From Halomonas sp. SSL-5 (GTDB taxonomy: Bacteria; Pseudomonadota; Gammaproteobacteria; Pseudomonadales; Halomonadaceae), in the NCBI RefSeq assembly GCF_030708455.1, contig NZ_JAUYWF010000001.1, positions 248,001 to 312,000 of the forward strand: a DNA stretch of 64,000 nucleotides, read 5' to 3'. The notes below the pieces were generated by a model. The model saw nothing but the letters and a program-made list of their open reading frames with translations, was not told the origin of the DNA and made no database searches. Positions 1 through 8,098 of this stretch are shown in pieces. The position numbers and the translations under genes were made by a program. The stretch's first letter is position 1, and every line of letters starts with the position of its first letter.

Positions 1-62
1 AGACCAATGCCACGCACCGCTGGACCGCTCGCTTCGGCTTCCGCCTGGCTGCGTTCCAAACC

Positions 63-1136
63 CTAACCCGTGATGCGCGCGGCGATGGCCAGTCCCAGGC
101 CCTCGGTGGTGCCGGTGCCGCCCACATCCGGCGTCAGCACGTTGCTGTCGCCCTCGGCGAGCACCGCCTCGAAGGCGGCGACGATGGCGTCCGCTGCCTC
201 CTGATGGCCCAGGTGCTCGAGCATCATCGCCGCCGACCAGATCTGGCCGATGGGGTTGGCGATGCCCTTGCCCGCGATGTCCGGGGCGCTGCCGTGCACC
301 GGCTCGAACAGGCTCGGGAAGGTGCCCTCCGGGTTGATGTTGGCCGAGGGCGCCACGCCGATGGTGCCGGTGCAGGCCGGGCCCAGGTCGGAGAGGATGT
401 CGCCGAACAGGTTGCTGGCCACCACCACATCGAACCAGTCCGGGTGCATCACGAAGTTGGCGGTGAGGATGTCGATATGGAACTGGTCCACCGACACCTC
501 CGGGTAGTTCGCCCCCATCGCCTTCACGCGCTCGTCCCACCAGGGCATGGTGATGGCGATGCCGTTGGACTTGGTGGCCGAGGTGAGCTTCTTCCTCGGG
601 CGTGATCGGGCCAGCTCATAGGCGAACTTCAGCACCCGGTCGGTGCCGTGGCGGGTCATCACCGTCTCCTGGATCACCACCTCGCGCTCGGTGCCCTCGA
701 ACATCTTCCCGCCGACACTGGAGTACTCGCCCTCGGTGTTCTCGCGCACCACGTAGAAGTCGATGTCGCCGGGCCTGCGGTCGGCCAGGGGGCTCCTGAT
801 GCCGGGCAGCAGCCGGCAGGGGCGCAGGTTGACGTACTGGTCGAAGCGGCGGCGGAACTGCAGCAGCGAGCCCCACAGCGAGACGTGGTCGGGCACGGTC
901 TCGGGCCAGCCCACGGCGCCGTAGAAGAGGGCGTCGAAGCCCTTGAGTTGGTCGAACCAGTCGTCGGGCAGCATCTGGCCGTGCTCGGCGTAGTAGTCGC
1001 AGCTGGCGAAGTCGAAGGGGGTGAGCTCGATCTCGATGCCGAAGCGCTCGGCGGCGGCCTTCAGGGCGCGCACGCCCTCGGGCATCACCTCCTTGCCGAT
1101 GCCGTCGCCGGGGATCACTGCGATGCGCTGTGCCAT
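63..1136 (-). CDS. ttuC: Tartrate / D-malate dehydrogenase (TtuC/DmlA family)
   Basis: A 357-residue isocitrate/isopropylmalate dehydrogenase-fold protein that would oxidise tartrate or D-malate (or related beta-hydroxy acids) with NAD+ and a divalent metal in the cytosol. Seen: N-terminal [13 protein letters not shown], the substrate-loop [10 protein letters not shown], and the C-terminal [10 protein letters not shown] metal-binding segment followed by [13 protein letters not shown]. Length fits TtuC (about 360). I start at the ATG at 1136, preceded by GAGGAG; the open frame runs 53 codons further upstream, but that extension is low-complexity and has no ribosome site. Exact substrate is inferred; no tartrate transporter lies beside it. 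Confidence 0.85.
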   Translation of the reverse strand: MAQRIAVIPGDGIGKEVMPEGVRALKAAAERFGIEIELTPFDFASCDYYAEHGQMLPDDWFDQLKGFDALFYGAVGWPETVPDHVSLWGSLLQFRRRFDQYVNLRPCRLLPGIRSPLADRRPGDIDFYVVRENTEGEYSSVGGKMFEGTEREVVIQETVMTRHGTDRVLKFAYELARSRPRKKLTSATKSNGIAITMPWWDERVKAMGANYPEVSVDQFHIDILTANFVMHPDWFDVVVASNLFGDILSDLGPACTGTIGVAPSANINPEGTFPSLFEPVHGSAPDIAGKGIANPIGQIWSAAMMLEHLGHQEAADAIVAAFEAVLAEGDSNVLTPDVGGTGTTEGLGLAIAARITG

Positions 1137-1446
1137 GTAGCTTTCTCCTCTTCTCGGTGCCGGGAATGCTCCTACTCTAGCCCCTGACAGCCGCCGCGTC
1201 TGTGGACGCCTGGCCAGTCGCGCCGGATCAGGACGCCGGGGACGAATACCCAGGATGCGCTCGCTGTTGTTCCCTCGAGACCGCGAGTCAGGCAAGCGGA
1301 TCCTGTTAGGGGGCTAATTTATAAGAGGGGAACTTCAGCCACAAAGCAGAGTCTTCTGGTCACGGATGGTAGTGCACAGGGCGTTGTATCACTTGGCTTT
1401 CAGCCACGATGTCGCGGCTTGCGACGGGGACTTATGGAGGTAGATC
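1137..1446. other. Divergent intergenic region
   Basis: About 310 bases between the ttuC start and the lipoprotein start. It must hold both promoters. An AT-rich patch (TAATTTATAAG near 1314-1324) stands out against the GC-rich background and is the best -10 candidate, but I cannot assign a paired -35 box with confidence. No gene or repeat is visible. Confidence 0.4.
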
Positions 1447-1671
1447 ATGAACAGGATGCAAGGCTTGACGCTTGGTGCATTGGCCGTCTCTCTGATGCTG
1501 GGCCTGGCGGCGTGCTCTGGCATGTCGACCCAGGACAGGAACACTGCCCTCGGTGCGGGTGTCGGGGCCGTCGGCGGCTCGGTACTGACGGGAGGCAGCA
1601 CGGCTGGTACCGTTGGCGGTGCCGTGGTGGGTGGCGTTATCGGGCACCAGGTCGATGACGACGATGATTGA
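1447..1671 (+). CDS. Small glycine-zipper lipoprotein (OsmB-like)
   Basis: A 74-residue lipoprotein. The signal peptide ends in a lipobox LAAC (Cys23), so it should be exported and lipidated. The mature part is almost entirely Gly/Ala/Thr/Val with GxxxG spacing (ALGAGVGAVGG, GTVGGAVVGGVIG), a glycine zipper like that of OsmB/SlyB-type envelope lipoproteins, ending in a run of Asp. GGAGG sits 6 nt before the ATG. Probably a monocistronic envelope-stress or osmotic gene; the function is inferred only from family likeness. A hairpin follows the stop. Confidence 0.75.
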   Translation: MNRMQGLTLGALAVSLMLGLAACSGMSTQDRNTALGAGVGAVGGSVLTGGSTAGTVGGAVVGGVIGHQVDDDDD

Positions 1672-1682
1672 CAAGTGAGCGT

Positions 1683-1719
1683 GGCGCAGCCGATCTCCCA
1701 TCTCGGGATCGGTTGCGCC
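1683..1719 (+). terminator. Hairpin after the lipoprotein gene
   Basis: GGCGCAGCCGATC pairs with GATCGGTTGCGCC around a short loop (one G-T pair). There is no T-run after it, so it may be a weak terminator or an mRNA 3' end stabiliser. Confidence 0.5.
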
Positions 1720-1889
1720 AACGGGTACTCTCCATAAGCTAGAATTTGTCGTCGTCGCATTGCTGCCGGTACTGTTGAGGCGGTGGCCAGGCCATCGACC
1801 GCGACATCCATACGGTCAGAAATATCCGAACCGCCGGGCGGGCGGAGTGTGTTCAAATTACCTACCCCCGTGCAGCGGAGCCTCTCCTC

Positions 1890-3194
1890 GTGAACGTCAT
1901 CATGTTTACCAACACCTTCCTGCCGATCGTTGGCGGCGTCAGCGAGTCGGTGCAGCGACTGACGGTCCGCCTGCGCGAGCTCGGCCATCGGGTGCTGGTG
2001 GTGGCGCCGCGCCTGGACGGCCAAGCCGATGATGAACAGGACGTGGTGCGGGTAGTGGCCATGCAGCATTTCAACGGCAGCGACTTCTCGCTGCCGGTGC
2101 CGATCCCCGGTCAGCTCCACGAGGCGGTGGAGGCCTTCGACCCGGACATCGTGCACTCGCATCACCCCTTCCTGCTCGGCGACACCGCCGCGCGCACCGC
2201 CGAGACCTACGGCCTGCCGCTGGTGTTCACCCACCACACCCTCTATGAGCACTACACCCACTACGTGCCCGGCGACTCGCCGCGCATGCAGCGCTTCGCC
2301 GTGGCCCTGGCCACCGAGTACACCCGGCTGTGTGACGAGGTGATCGCGCCCAGCGAGAGTATCCACCGGCTGCTGATCGAGCGCGGGGCCAACGCGTCGA
2401 TCAGCGTGGTGCCGAGCGGCGTGGACACGCGCCGCTTCGCGACGGGCGACGGCCGGGCCTGGCGCGAGCGGCTGGGGATTCCCGAGGCGGCCTGCGTGGT
2501 CGGTCACCTGGGGCGGCTGGCCTTCGAGAAGAACCTCGACTTCCTCGCGCGCGCCGTGGGCCTGGCGCTGGAGCGCGACGAGCGCCTCCACTGCCTGGTG
2601 GTGGGGGAGGGGGAGGCGCGCCCGGCCATGGAGGCGTGCTTCGAGGAGGCCGGCGTCGACGCGCGGGTGCACTTCACCGGGCGCCTGCAGGGCCAGGCAC
2701 TGATCGATGCCTACCACGCCATGGACCTCTTCGCCTTCGCCTCCCACAGCGAGACCCAGGGCATGGTGGTGGCCGAGGCCATGGCCACCGGGCTGCCGGT
2801 GGTGGCCCTGGATGCCCCCGGGGTGCGTGAGGTGGTGCGTGATGGCGAGAACGGTCGCCTGCTGGAGGGCGATGACGCCGCGGCCATGGCCGCCGCCCTC
2901 GTGACGCTGGTCGACCCCGCGGCGCGCTCCCCCCTGGCAGAGGGGGCGCAGCGAACCGCGGCGGCCTTCGACGAGGCGCGCTGTGCCGAGCGCTGCCTCG
3001 AGGTCTACCGGCGTGCCATCGCCGCCGGTGGCCCCTTCACCCATGCCGAGGAGGGGGGCTGGGAGCGGGTGCGCCATCGCCTGGGGGCGGAGTGGCAGAT
3101 GCTCCGCCACCGAGGTCGGGTGCTCGGCAAACTGGTCCACGCCACCTGGGAGGAGGAGCGTCCGGACTGGTGGCCCGGCGGGCCGGCGAAGTGA
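1890..3194 (+). CDS. GT4-family glycosyltransferase
   Basis: A 434-residue GT-B glycosyltransferase of family GT4. The N-terminal acceptor domain begins NVIMFTNTFLPIVGG (typical FTNTFLP...GGV opening), and the C-terminal donor domain has LGRLAFEKN and an E-x7-E motif (Glu288-Glu296 in SETQGMVVAEA) followed by GLPVVALDAPG. It resembles bacterial enzymes that glycosylate diacylglycerol or phosphatidylinositol-like lipids, so membrane glycolipid synthesis is plausible but inferred. Translation most likely starts at the GTG at 1890 with GCGGAG upstream; an ATG four codons later would cut into the conserved opening strand. It runs convergently into the VTT gene, with the two stop codons touching. 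Confidence 0.8.
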   Translation: MNVIMFTNTFLPIVGGVSESVQRLTVRLRELGHRVLVVAPRLDGQADDEQDVVRVVAMQHFNGSDFSLPVPIPGQLHEAVEAFDPDIVHSHHPFLLGDTAARTAETYGLPLVFTHHTLYEHYTHYVPGDSPRMQRFAVALATEYTRLCDEVIAPSESIHRLLIERGANASISVVPSGVDTRRFATGDGRAWRERLGIPEAACVVGHLGRLAFEKNLDFLARAVGLALERDERLHCLVVGEGEARPAMEACFEEAGVDARVHFTGRLQGQALIDAYHAMDLFAFASHSETQGMVVAEAMATGLPVVALDAPGVREVVRDGENGRLLEGDDAAAMAAALVTLVDPAARSPLAEGAQRTAAAFDEARCAERCLEVYRRAIAAGGPFTHAEEGGWERVRHRLGAEWQMLRHRGRVLGKLVHATWEEERPDWWPGGPAK

Positions 3195-3890
3195 TCAGCG
3201 CCGCCGGCGACGGTCGGCCCAGCGCTTGAGCGCCACCAGCAGCAGCACCGCCAGCAGCAGGCCACCGGCCCCCCAGGCGAGCTCGCCGCGGCTCTCGGCG
3301 GTGGCCAGCTCCCCCAGCTGGCTGCCCAGCAGCGTGACCCCGGCGAGCCCGGGGGCGATCCCCAGCGCCGAGCCCACCAGATAGTCCTTGAGGCGCAGGC
3401 GAAAGGCGCCGGCCATCATGTTGGTGAGGGTGAAGGGGGCCAGCGGCAGCAGGTTGACCACGGTCATGGTGCGGATGCCGCGCCCGGAGAGGTAGCGCGA
3501 GAGCCCCCTGAGGCGCTTGCCACCATGGCGCAGCAGCGCCTCGCGGCCGATGCGCCGGCCCACCCACCAGGTGACCAGCGAGGCGCCCAGAGTGCCGGCC
3601 AGGGCGTAGCCGAAGCCCCACCAGGGGCCGAACAGCAGCCCGGTCGCGCCCACCAGCAGGCTCAGCGGGAACATCACCAGCGAGGCCCCGGCGTAGACCG
3701 CCATCACCACCAGGATCGTCCAGGGCGCGTCGCGCCAGCCGGGGGCCGAGGCGGCCAGCGCCCGCAGCGCCTCCAGGGTCAGCACCCCCTCCCGGGCCAG
3801 CCACTGCCAGCCCAGCGCCAGCAGGAGCAGCGCCAGGACCACCAACAGCGGCAGCCACAGCGCGGCGGGAAGGCGGCACGACGCCCTCAT
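3195..3890 (-). CDS. TVP38/TMEM64 (VTT-domain) membrane protein
   Basis: A 231-residue inner-membrane protein with an N-terminal anchor (residues 11-30), then the VTT/SNARE-associated core: ASLVMFPLSLLVGATGLLFGPWWGF, a second hydrophobic span, and the NLLPLAPFTLTNMMAGAFRL segment with a conserved re-entrant pattern, then two C-terminal helices and a basic tail. The family is linked to lipid scrambling or membrane homeostasis (DedA relatives); the substrate here is unknown. Its ATG overlaps the stop of a 36-codon gene (ATGA), implying translational coupling. Confidence 0.8.
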   Translation of the reverse strand: MRASCRLPAALWLPLLVVLALLLLALGWQWLAREGVLTLEALRALAASAPGWRDAPWTILVVMAVYAGASLVMFPLSLLVGATGLLFGPWWGFGYALAGTLGASLVTWWVGRRIGREALLRHGGKRLRGLSRYLSGRGIRTMTVVNLLPLAPFTLTNMMAGAFRLRLKDYLVGSALGIAPGLAGVTLLGSQLGELATAESRGELAWGAGGLLLAVLLLVALKRWADRRRRR

Positions 3891-3997
3891 GCCCGTGGCT
3901 GCGCCAGGCAGTCGATGAGTGCCTCGAGCACCCGCTCGATGGCGTCGCGCATGGCGGCGCTGTGGCGGTTGACGGTGTCGCTGCGCGGGTCGATCAT
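3887..3997 (-). CDS. 36-residue small protein, coupled to VTT gene
   Basis: A short reading frame starting MIDPRSDTVNRHSAAM and ending DCLAQPRA. It has a perfect AGGAGG 5 nt upstream of the ATG and overlaps the start of the VTT gene by the four bases ATGA. It is predicted to be an amphipathic helix (IERVLEALIDCL) without signal or membrane segment. No family recognised. It might be a real small protein or a leader whose main role is to load ribosomes for the VTT gene. Confidence 0.55.
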   Translation of the reverse strand: MIDPRSDTVNRHSAAMRDAIERVLEALIDCLAQPRA

Positions 3998-4025
3998 CGG
4001 CGCCTCCTGGGTGACGGGCGGTGGG

Positions 4026-4865
4026 TCAGTGGCGCTCGGGGTGGGCCGGCAGGGGCCGCGCCTGGCACTCGGCCGGCAGGCGGGCCAGCGGCGCCTGTCG
4101 GAAGTAGCGGCCGAGCACCTCGAAGAGCGCCGGGTAGGCATCATGCAACAGGTCGGGGGCGCTGAAGAAGGCCTCGCAGCACACCGCGAAGCACTCGCCG
4201 GGGTGGGTGGCAGCGTAGTCGTCGATGGGGGTGGCCTCGCCGCGCGCCAGCCGCGCCTGGAGATCGTCCCACACCGCCATGAACGCCCGGTGCCACTCGC
4301 GTGGGTCGATCTCGGCGGGCAGCGGCGGGAAGCCATCGACATCCAGCGAGTTGCCCATGTCGAGCTTGTGGGCGAACTCGTGGATCAGCACATTGAACCC
4401 CGAGAAGTCGCCGCTCTCCATCAGGTCGGGGAAGGCCACCACCACCGGCCCCTGGTGGGAGGTCTCGCCGGCGCGCTCGTCGTCGTACTCGTGCATCACG
4501 CCGAACTCGTCCATCTCCTCCACCCGGCGCTGGAAGGCGTCGGGCATCACCAGCACCTCGTGGACGTTGGCGAAGGCCTCGCGGTGCTCCGCGTCGGACC
4601 AGCCCAGGGTGAGCAGGCAGGCCTGGGCGGCCAGCGCCAGCCGGGCCGGCAGGTCGAAGGGGGTGGCCTCGGCGAGCTCGGGGTGCAGGGTGACCCGCTT
4701 GGCGTGCAGGAAGCGCCAGGCGCGCCGGCCCAGGCGCTCGGCCTCTTCCTCGGCCAGGGCGGCGAGCAGCGCCACGCGCCCGCGGGCCTCGCCCCAGGCC
4801 GCCTCGGGGAAGGGGTGGCGCGCCGCGAAGCGCTGCTCGCGCCAGCGGCGCAGGCGGTCCAGCAT
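4026..4865 (-). CDS. mtfA: Zinc-dependent peptidase, MtfA (M90) family
   Basis: A 279-residue protein with the HExxH zinc motif in IHEFAHKLD (His162, Glu163, His166) and the MtfA-typical stretch ending GECFAVCCEAFF, which supplies further conserved acidic residues. In E. coli MtfA is a cytosolic peptidase that binds the Mlc repressor and so affects the glucose PTS; whether Mlc exists here cannot be seen. It is the first gene of a minus-strand group with the small protein and the VTT gene. Confidence 0.9.
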   Translation of the reverse strand: MLDRLRRWREQRFAARHPFPEAAWGEARGRVALLAALAEEEAERLGRRAWRFLHAKRVTLHPELAEATPFDLPARLALAAQACLLTLGWSDAEHREAFANVHEVLVMPDAFQRRVEEMDEFGVMHEYDDERAGETSHQGPVVVAFPDLMESGDFSGFNVLIHEFAHKLDMGNSLDVDGFPPLPAEIDPREWHRAFMAVWDDLQARLARGEATPIDDYAATHPGECFAVCCEAFFSAPDLLHDAYPALFEVLGRYFRQAPLARLPAECQARPLPAHPERH

Positions 4866-4880
4866 CGCTCAGGCGCCTCT

Positions 4881-6467
4881 TCAGTTCTCGTCGAGGTCGG
4901 CCCCGGATGGCCGGCCCCCGGACTTCCACGACCAGTCGCGCCAGCGCAGGTCGAAGAGGTCCTTGCGGCGATCCTTGAGATTGGTCACCGAGCCCTCGTT
5001 GCGCACCATGGTCAGCCGCGTCAGGTCGAGGTCCGAGAACATGATCATCTCGGTATTGGGAGTGGTCTCGGAGAGCACGGCGTCGTGGGGGAAGGCGAAG
5101 TCCGAGGGCGAGAACACCGACGACTGGGCGTACTGGATCTCCATGTTCTCGATGGAGGGCACGTTGCCGACGCTGCCGCACAGCACCACGTAGCACTCGT
5201 TCTCGATGGCCCGGGCCTGGGCGCAGTGGCGTACCCGCAGGTAGCCGTTCTTGGTGTCGGTCCAGAAGGGCACGAAGAGGATGTCCATCTCCTGGTCGGC
5301 GAGCAGCCGCGGCAGCTCCGGGAACTCCACGTCGTAGCAGATCAGGATGCCGATGCGCCCGGCGTCGGTGTCGAACACCTGGAGGTCGTCGCCGCCCTCG
5401 ATCACCCAGTCGCGGCGCTCCTGGGGGGTGATATGCAGCTTGGCCTGGCGCTCCAGGGTGCCATCGCGGTGGCACAGGTAGGCGACGTTGTAGAGGCGGT
5501 CGTCCTCGCCCACCTCGATCATGGAGCCGGCGATGATGTTGATGTTGCAGGAGACCGCCATGCGCGAGAGCTCGGTCTTGAAGCGCTCGGTAAAGCTGGC
5601 CAGGAAGCGGATGGCGGCCATCTGGTCCTGCTGGGCGGCGCGGTCCTGCAGCCCCATCAGCGGCGCGTTGAAGAGCTCCGGGAAGACCGCGAAGTCGCTC
5701 TTGTAGTCGGAGAGGGCGTCGACGAAGTACTCCACCTGCTGCAGCACCGCCTCCACCGAGTCGAACTCGCGCATCTGCCACTGCACGGCGCCGACGCGGA
5801 CCTGGGTCTTGCGGGTGTCGAGGACCAGCTCGGCGGGCTCGAAGAGGAAGTTGTTCCACTCCAGCAGGGTGGCGTAGCCCTGGGATTTCTCGTCCTCGGG
5901 GAGGTAGTCGCGCAGCAGGCGCTTGACCTGGAAGTCGTTGGCCAGCTGGAAGGAGAGAATGGGGTCGTGGATCTCCTTGCGCGCCACCCGGTCGATGTAC
6001 TGGGTGGGGGTGAGCTCATCGGCGTGCTGGTGATACTGGGGGATGCGCCCGCCGGCCAGGATCGCGCGCAGGTTGAGCGAGCGGCACAGTTCCTTGCGCG
6101 CGTCGTAGAGGCGCCGCCCCAGGCGGTAGCCGCGGTAGTCGGGGTGGATCAGCACATCCAGCCCGTACATGGCGTCGCCCTCGGGGGCGTCGAGGATCAC
6201 CTCGCGCTTGCCGATCAGGTCGTCGTACTTGTGCGGGTTGGTGAACTCGTCGTAGTCGACCCGCACGGTCAGGGCGATGCCCACCAGGCGACCGTCATCC
6301 TCGATGACTACCTGACCGTCGGGGAAGGACTCGATCAGCTTCTCGATGGTGTGCCGCGACCAGGCGCCGCCGATGTCGTGGTAGACGGCATCCATCAGCG
6401 ACTCGAGCTGGGGGTAGTCGTCGAGCGCCAGGTTGCGAAGCGTGAGGTGCAGGTCGTCGAGGGACAT
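4881..6467 (-). CDS. Fused GNAT acetyltransferase / carbon-nitrogen hydrolase
   Basis: A 528-residue two-domain protein. Residues about 1-210 are a GNAT acetyltransferase (GLDVLIHPDYRGYRLGRRLY is the acetyl-CoA loop, with R/Q-x-x-G-x-G/R replaced by RGYRLG). Residues about 222-515 are a nitrilase-superfamily hydrolase with the intact Glu-Lys-Cys triad: Glu264 in FPELFNAP, Lys343 in KLHITPQE, Cys377 in LICYDVEFPEL. Fusions of this type are widespread in proteobacteria, but the substrate is unknown to me. It sits 15 nt upstream of mtfA and may be cotranscribed with it. Confidence 0.85.
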   Translation of the reverse strand: MSLDDLHLTLRNLALDDYPQLESLMDAVYHDIGGAWSRHTIEKLIESFPDGQVVIEDDGRLVGIALTVRVDYDEFTNPHKYDDLIGKREVILDAPEGDAMYGLDVLIHPDYRGYRLGRRLYDARKELCRSLNLRAILAGGRIPQYHQHADELTPTQYIDRVARKEIHDPILSFQLANDFQVKRLLRDYLPEDEKSQGYATLLEWNNFLFEPAELVLDTRKTQVRVGAVQWQMREFDSVEAVLQQVEYFVDALSDYKSDFAVFPELFNAPLMGLQDRAAQQDQMAAIRFLASFTERFKTELSRMAVSCNINIIAGSMIEVGEDDRLYNVAYLCHRDGTLERQAKLHITPQERRDWVIEGGDDLQVFDTDAGRIGILICYDVEFPELPRLLADQEMDILFVPFWTDTKNGYLRVRHCAQARAIENECYVVLCGSVGNVPSIENMEIQYAQSSVFSPSDFAFPHDAVLSETTPNTEMIMFSDLDLTRLTMVRNEGSVTNLKDRRKDLFDLRWRDWSWKSGGRPSGADLDEN

Positions 6468-6503
6468 GGTGCATCCTTCTGATCGGGGAGCTGAGCGAAG
6501 AGT

Positions 6504-7418
6504 CTAGCACGGGCCGTCGGCGTCACGGCTGGCTCGGGGGCTGGCCAGCGGCCGGGTCAGGGTCTGGGCCATGATCACGCCGGCCAGTATCAGCGCGCCG
6601 CCCAGGAAGTGGAACAGCGCGATGTGCTCGCCCAGGGCGAACATGGCGATGATGGCGCTGAACAGCGGCATCAGGTTGATGAAGATGCTCGCCTGGCTGG
6701 CGCCGATCTGGCGGATCGCCAGCATCCACAGGAAGGTGGTGATGATGGAGGCGGGGATGCCGGCGTAGAGGATCAGGCCGATGTTGCTCGCGTCGACCGG
6801 GGTCATGGGGCCCATGAGGTAGGGCGGCAGCAGGAAGAGCACCGCGAAGATCACCTGGGCGTAGAGCAGCACCCAGGGCGGCAGGCCGATGGGCCAGCGC
6901 TTGAGCATCACGCCGTAGAGGGCGTAGCAGGTGGCGGCCACCAGCATCAGGGCATCGCCCCTGGCCACCGTCAGTTCCAGCAGCGCGAGCGGGTTGCCGC
7001 GCCCCAGCAGTACGCCGACGCCCACCAGCGCCAGGACCCCGCCGGCCACCCCGCCGAGGCTCGGCGGCTCGCGCAGGATCAGGGCGCTGAGCAGCACGGT
7101 GAGCAGCGGCACCATGGCGGCCAGGATGCCCATATTGGTGGCGCTGGTGGTCTCGGCGGCCATGTAGGCGAGCCCCTGCCACAGCCCCATGCCGAGCAGG
7201 CCCAGGGTGGCGAGCTTCGGCCACTCGCGGCGGATCGTCGCCCGATGTTTCCAGGCCGCCGGGGCCAGGAAGGGGGTGAGTACGGCGAGCGCCAGCACCC
7301 AACGCAGGAAGGCGATGCTGCTGGGCGCGATGGCGCCGACGGTGAGCTGGTTGATGGTCATGTTGCCCGACCAGATCAGCACGGCGCCGAGTGGCGCCAG
7401 GAAGGCAAGTGGTGACAT
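6504..7418 (-). CDS. EamA/DMT-family transporter
   Basis: A 304-residue drug/metabolite transporter with ten predicted helices arranged as two EamA repeats (first ending near ALVGVGVLLG, second near GALILAGVIMAQ). The ATG at 7418 with GAGG six nt upstream is preferred over a TTG six codons earlier. Likely exports an amino acid or other metabolite; substrate not deducible. It is separated from the glc operon by a strong hairpin. Confidence 0.85.
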   Translation of the reverse strand: MSPLAFLAPLGAVLIWSGNMTINQLTVGAIAPSSIAFLRWVLALAVLTPFLAPAAWKHRATIRREWPKLATLGLLGMGLWQGLAYMAAETTSATNMGILAAMVPLLTVLLSALILREPPSLGGVAGGVLALVGVGVLLGRGNPLALLELTVARGDALMLVAATCYALYGVMLKRWPIGLPPWVLLYAQVIFAVLFLLPPYLMGPMTPVDASNIGLILYAGIPASIITTFLWMLAIRQIGASQASIFINLMPLFSAIIAMFALGEHIALFHFLGGALILAGVIMAQTLTRPLASPRASRDADGPC

Positions 7419-7439
7419 CCTTATCCTCTTCTCCAACGC

Positions 7440-7466
7440 AAGGGCCCCCGTGTGGCGGGGGCCCTT
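7440..7466 (-). terminator. Terminator of the glc operon
   Basis: A perfect 10-bp stem (AAGGGCCCCC / GGGGGCCCTT) with a 7-nt loop, lying between glcG and the EamA start codon. On the minus strand it follows glcG; only a short T-rich tail is present. Confidence 0.65.
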
Positions 7467-7513
7467 AGCTTACTGCAGCGCCTGCGCGGAGGCGATGACT
7501 CGTGGCCATGGCC

Positions 7514-7915
7514 TCAGGCGATGGCGGCCACGCCGGCGCGGGCGATCTGCACGTCCTGGTCGGGCTTGACGCCGGAGATGCCGACGGTGCCGGCGACCTC
7601 GCCGTCCACCAGTACCGGTACGCCGCCGGCCAGCAGCGACTGCATGGGCGCGGTGACGAAGGCGGTACGGCCGCCGTTGATCATCTCCTCGAAGGCCTGG
7701 GTCTCGCGGCGGCCGATGGCGGCGTTGCGGGCCTTCTGAGCGGCCACCTCGGCGCTGAAGGGCGGTGCGCCGTCCAGGCGGCGCAGGCCGAGCAGGTGGC
7801 CGCCGTCGTCGGCCACGGCGATGGTCACGCCCCAGCCGTTGGCCTCGGCCTCCTGCTGGGCGGCATCGAGGATGGCGTTGACGTCGGTCAGGGTCAGGGC
7901 GGGCTTGGTCTTCAT
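7514..7915 (-). CDS. glcG: GlcG/HbpS-family protein
   Basis: A 133-residue single-domain protein of the GlcG/HbpS (DUF336) family: VTIAVADDGGHLLGLRRLDGA, then the conserved KARNAAIGRRET segment and the Gly-rich GVPVLVDGEVAGTVGISG. Members bind haem or cobalamin-like ligands or pack as octamers; in glc operons the role is unknown. It is the last gene of glcDEFG, preceded by GAGGAAG, and sits 54 nt downstream of a structured repeat. It lacks a signal peptide, unlike secreted HbpS. Confidence 0.85.
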   Translation of the reverse strand: MKTKPALTLTDVNAILDAAQQEAEANGWGVTIAVADDGGHLLGLRRLDGAPPFSAEVAAQKARNAAIGRRETQAFEEMINGGRTAFVTAPMQSLLAGGVPVLVDGEVAGTVGISGVKPDQDVQIARAGVAAIA

Positions 7916-7969
7916 TAGCGGTCTTCCTCTTTGTGATGTAAAGCTGTTGCAGGGGGAAACAGGCTTGGA

Positions 7970-8081
7970 GCTGACTCGGCGGCGAGCCTTCGGGGAGGCG
8001 CTGTGAATACTTCCCTGTACGCTACCGACGCCTTCCCTGGCGTAGGACCTCCCCTTCGGCTTGCCCCCGACGCTCCTCGCT
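7970..8081 (-). repeat. Structured intergenic repeat, copy 1
   Basis: A 110-bp element in the glcF-glcG gap, read here on the minus (transcribed) strand. The basal stem is GGCAAGCC/GGCTCGCC with one G-T pair, the second stem GGGGAGG/CCTCCCC. Hairpin A is ACGCC-AGGGAA-GGCGT and hairpin B is GTAC-AGGGAA-GTAT. The same structure with different stem bases recurs in copies 2-5, so the pairing is supported by compensatory changes. Both loops contain A-N-G-G-A. Confidence 0.85.
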
Positions 8082-8098
8082 CGAGTGAGAGGCGGGTG

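Noticed and set aside
1..62. A possible plus-strand gene end at the left edge (stop TAA at 64-66)
   Set aside because: Only about 21 codons are visible, with no recognisable sequence.
1137..1295. A 53-residue N-terminal extension of the TtuC-like dehydrogenase
   Set aside because: Arg/Pro-rich, no ribosome site; the family starts at IAVIPGDG, and GAGGAG stands before the later ATG.
1389..3140. Minus-strand 583-codon frame opposite the lipoprotein and glycosyltransferase genes
   Set aside because: No domain, low-complexity sequence, and it crosses two well-supported plus-strand genes.
3525..6482. A plus-strand open frame of 985 codons opposite the VTT, MtfA and GNAT-nitrilase genes
   Set aside because: It is an antisense shadow caused by high GC: composition is Gln/Gly/Arg/His-rich without any domain, while the opposite strand encodes three clear proteins with catalytic motifs.
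7970..8081. The repeats as insertion-sequence remnants or attachment sites
   Set aside because: No transposase fragment, no terminal inverted repeats with flanking target duplication that I can see, and conserved internal pairing fits a structured repeat better.
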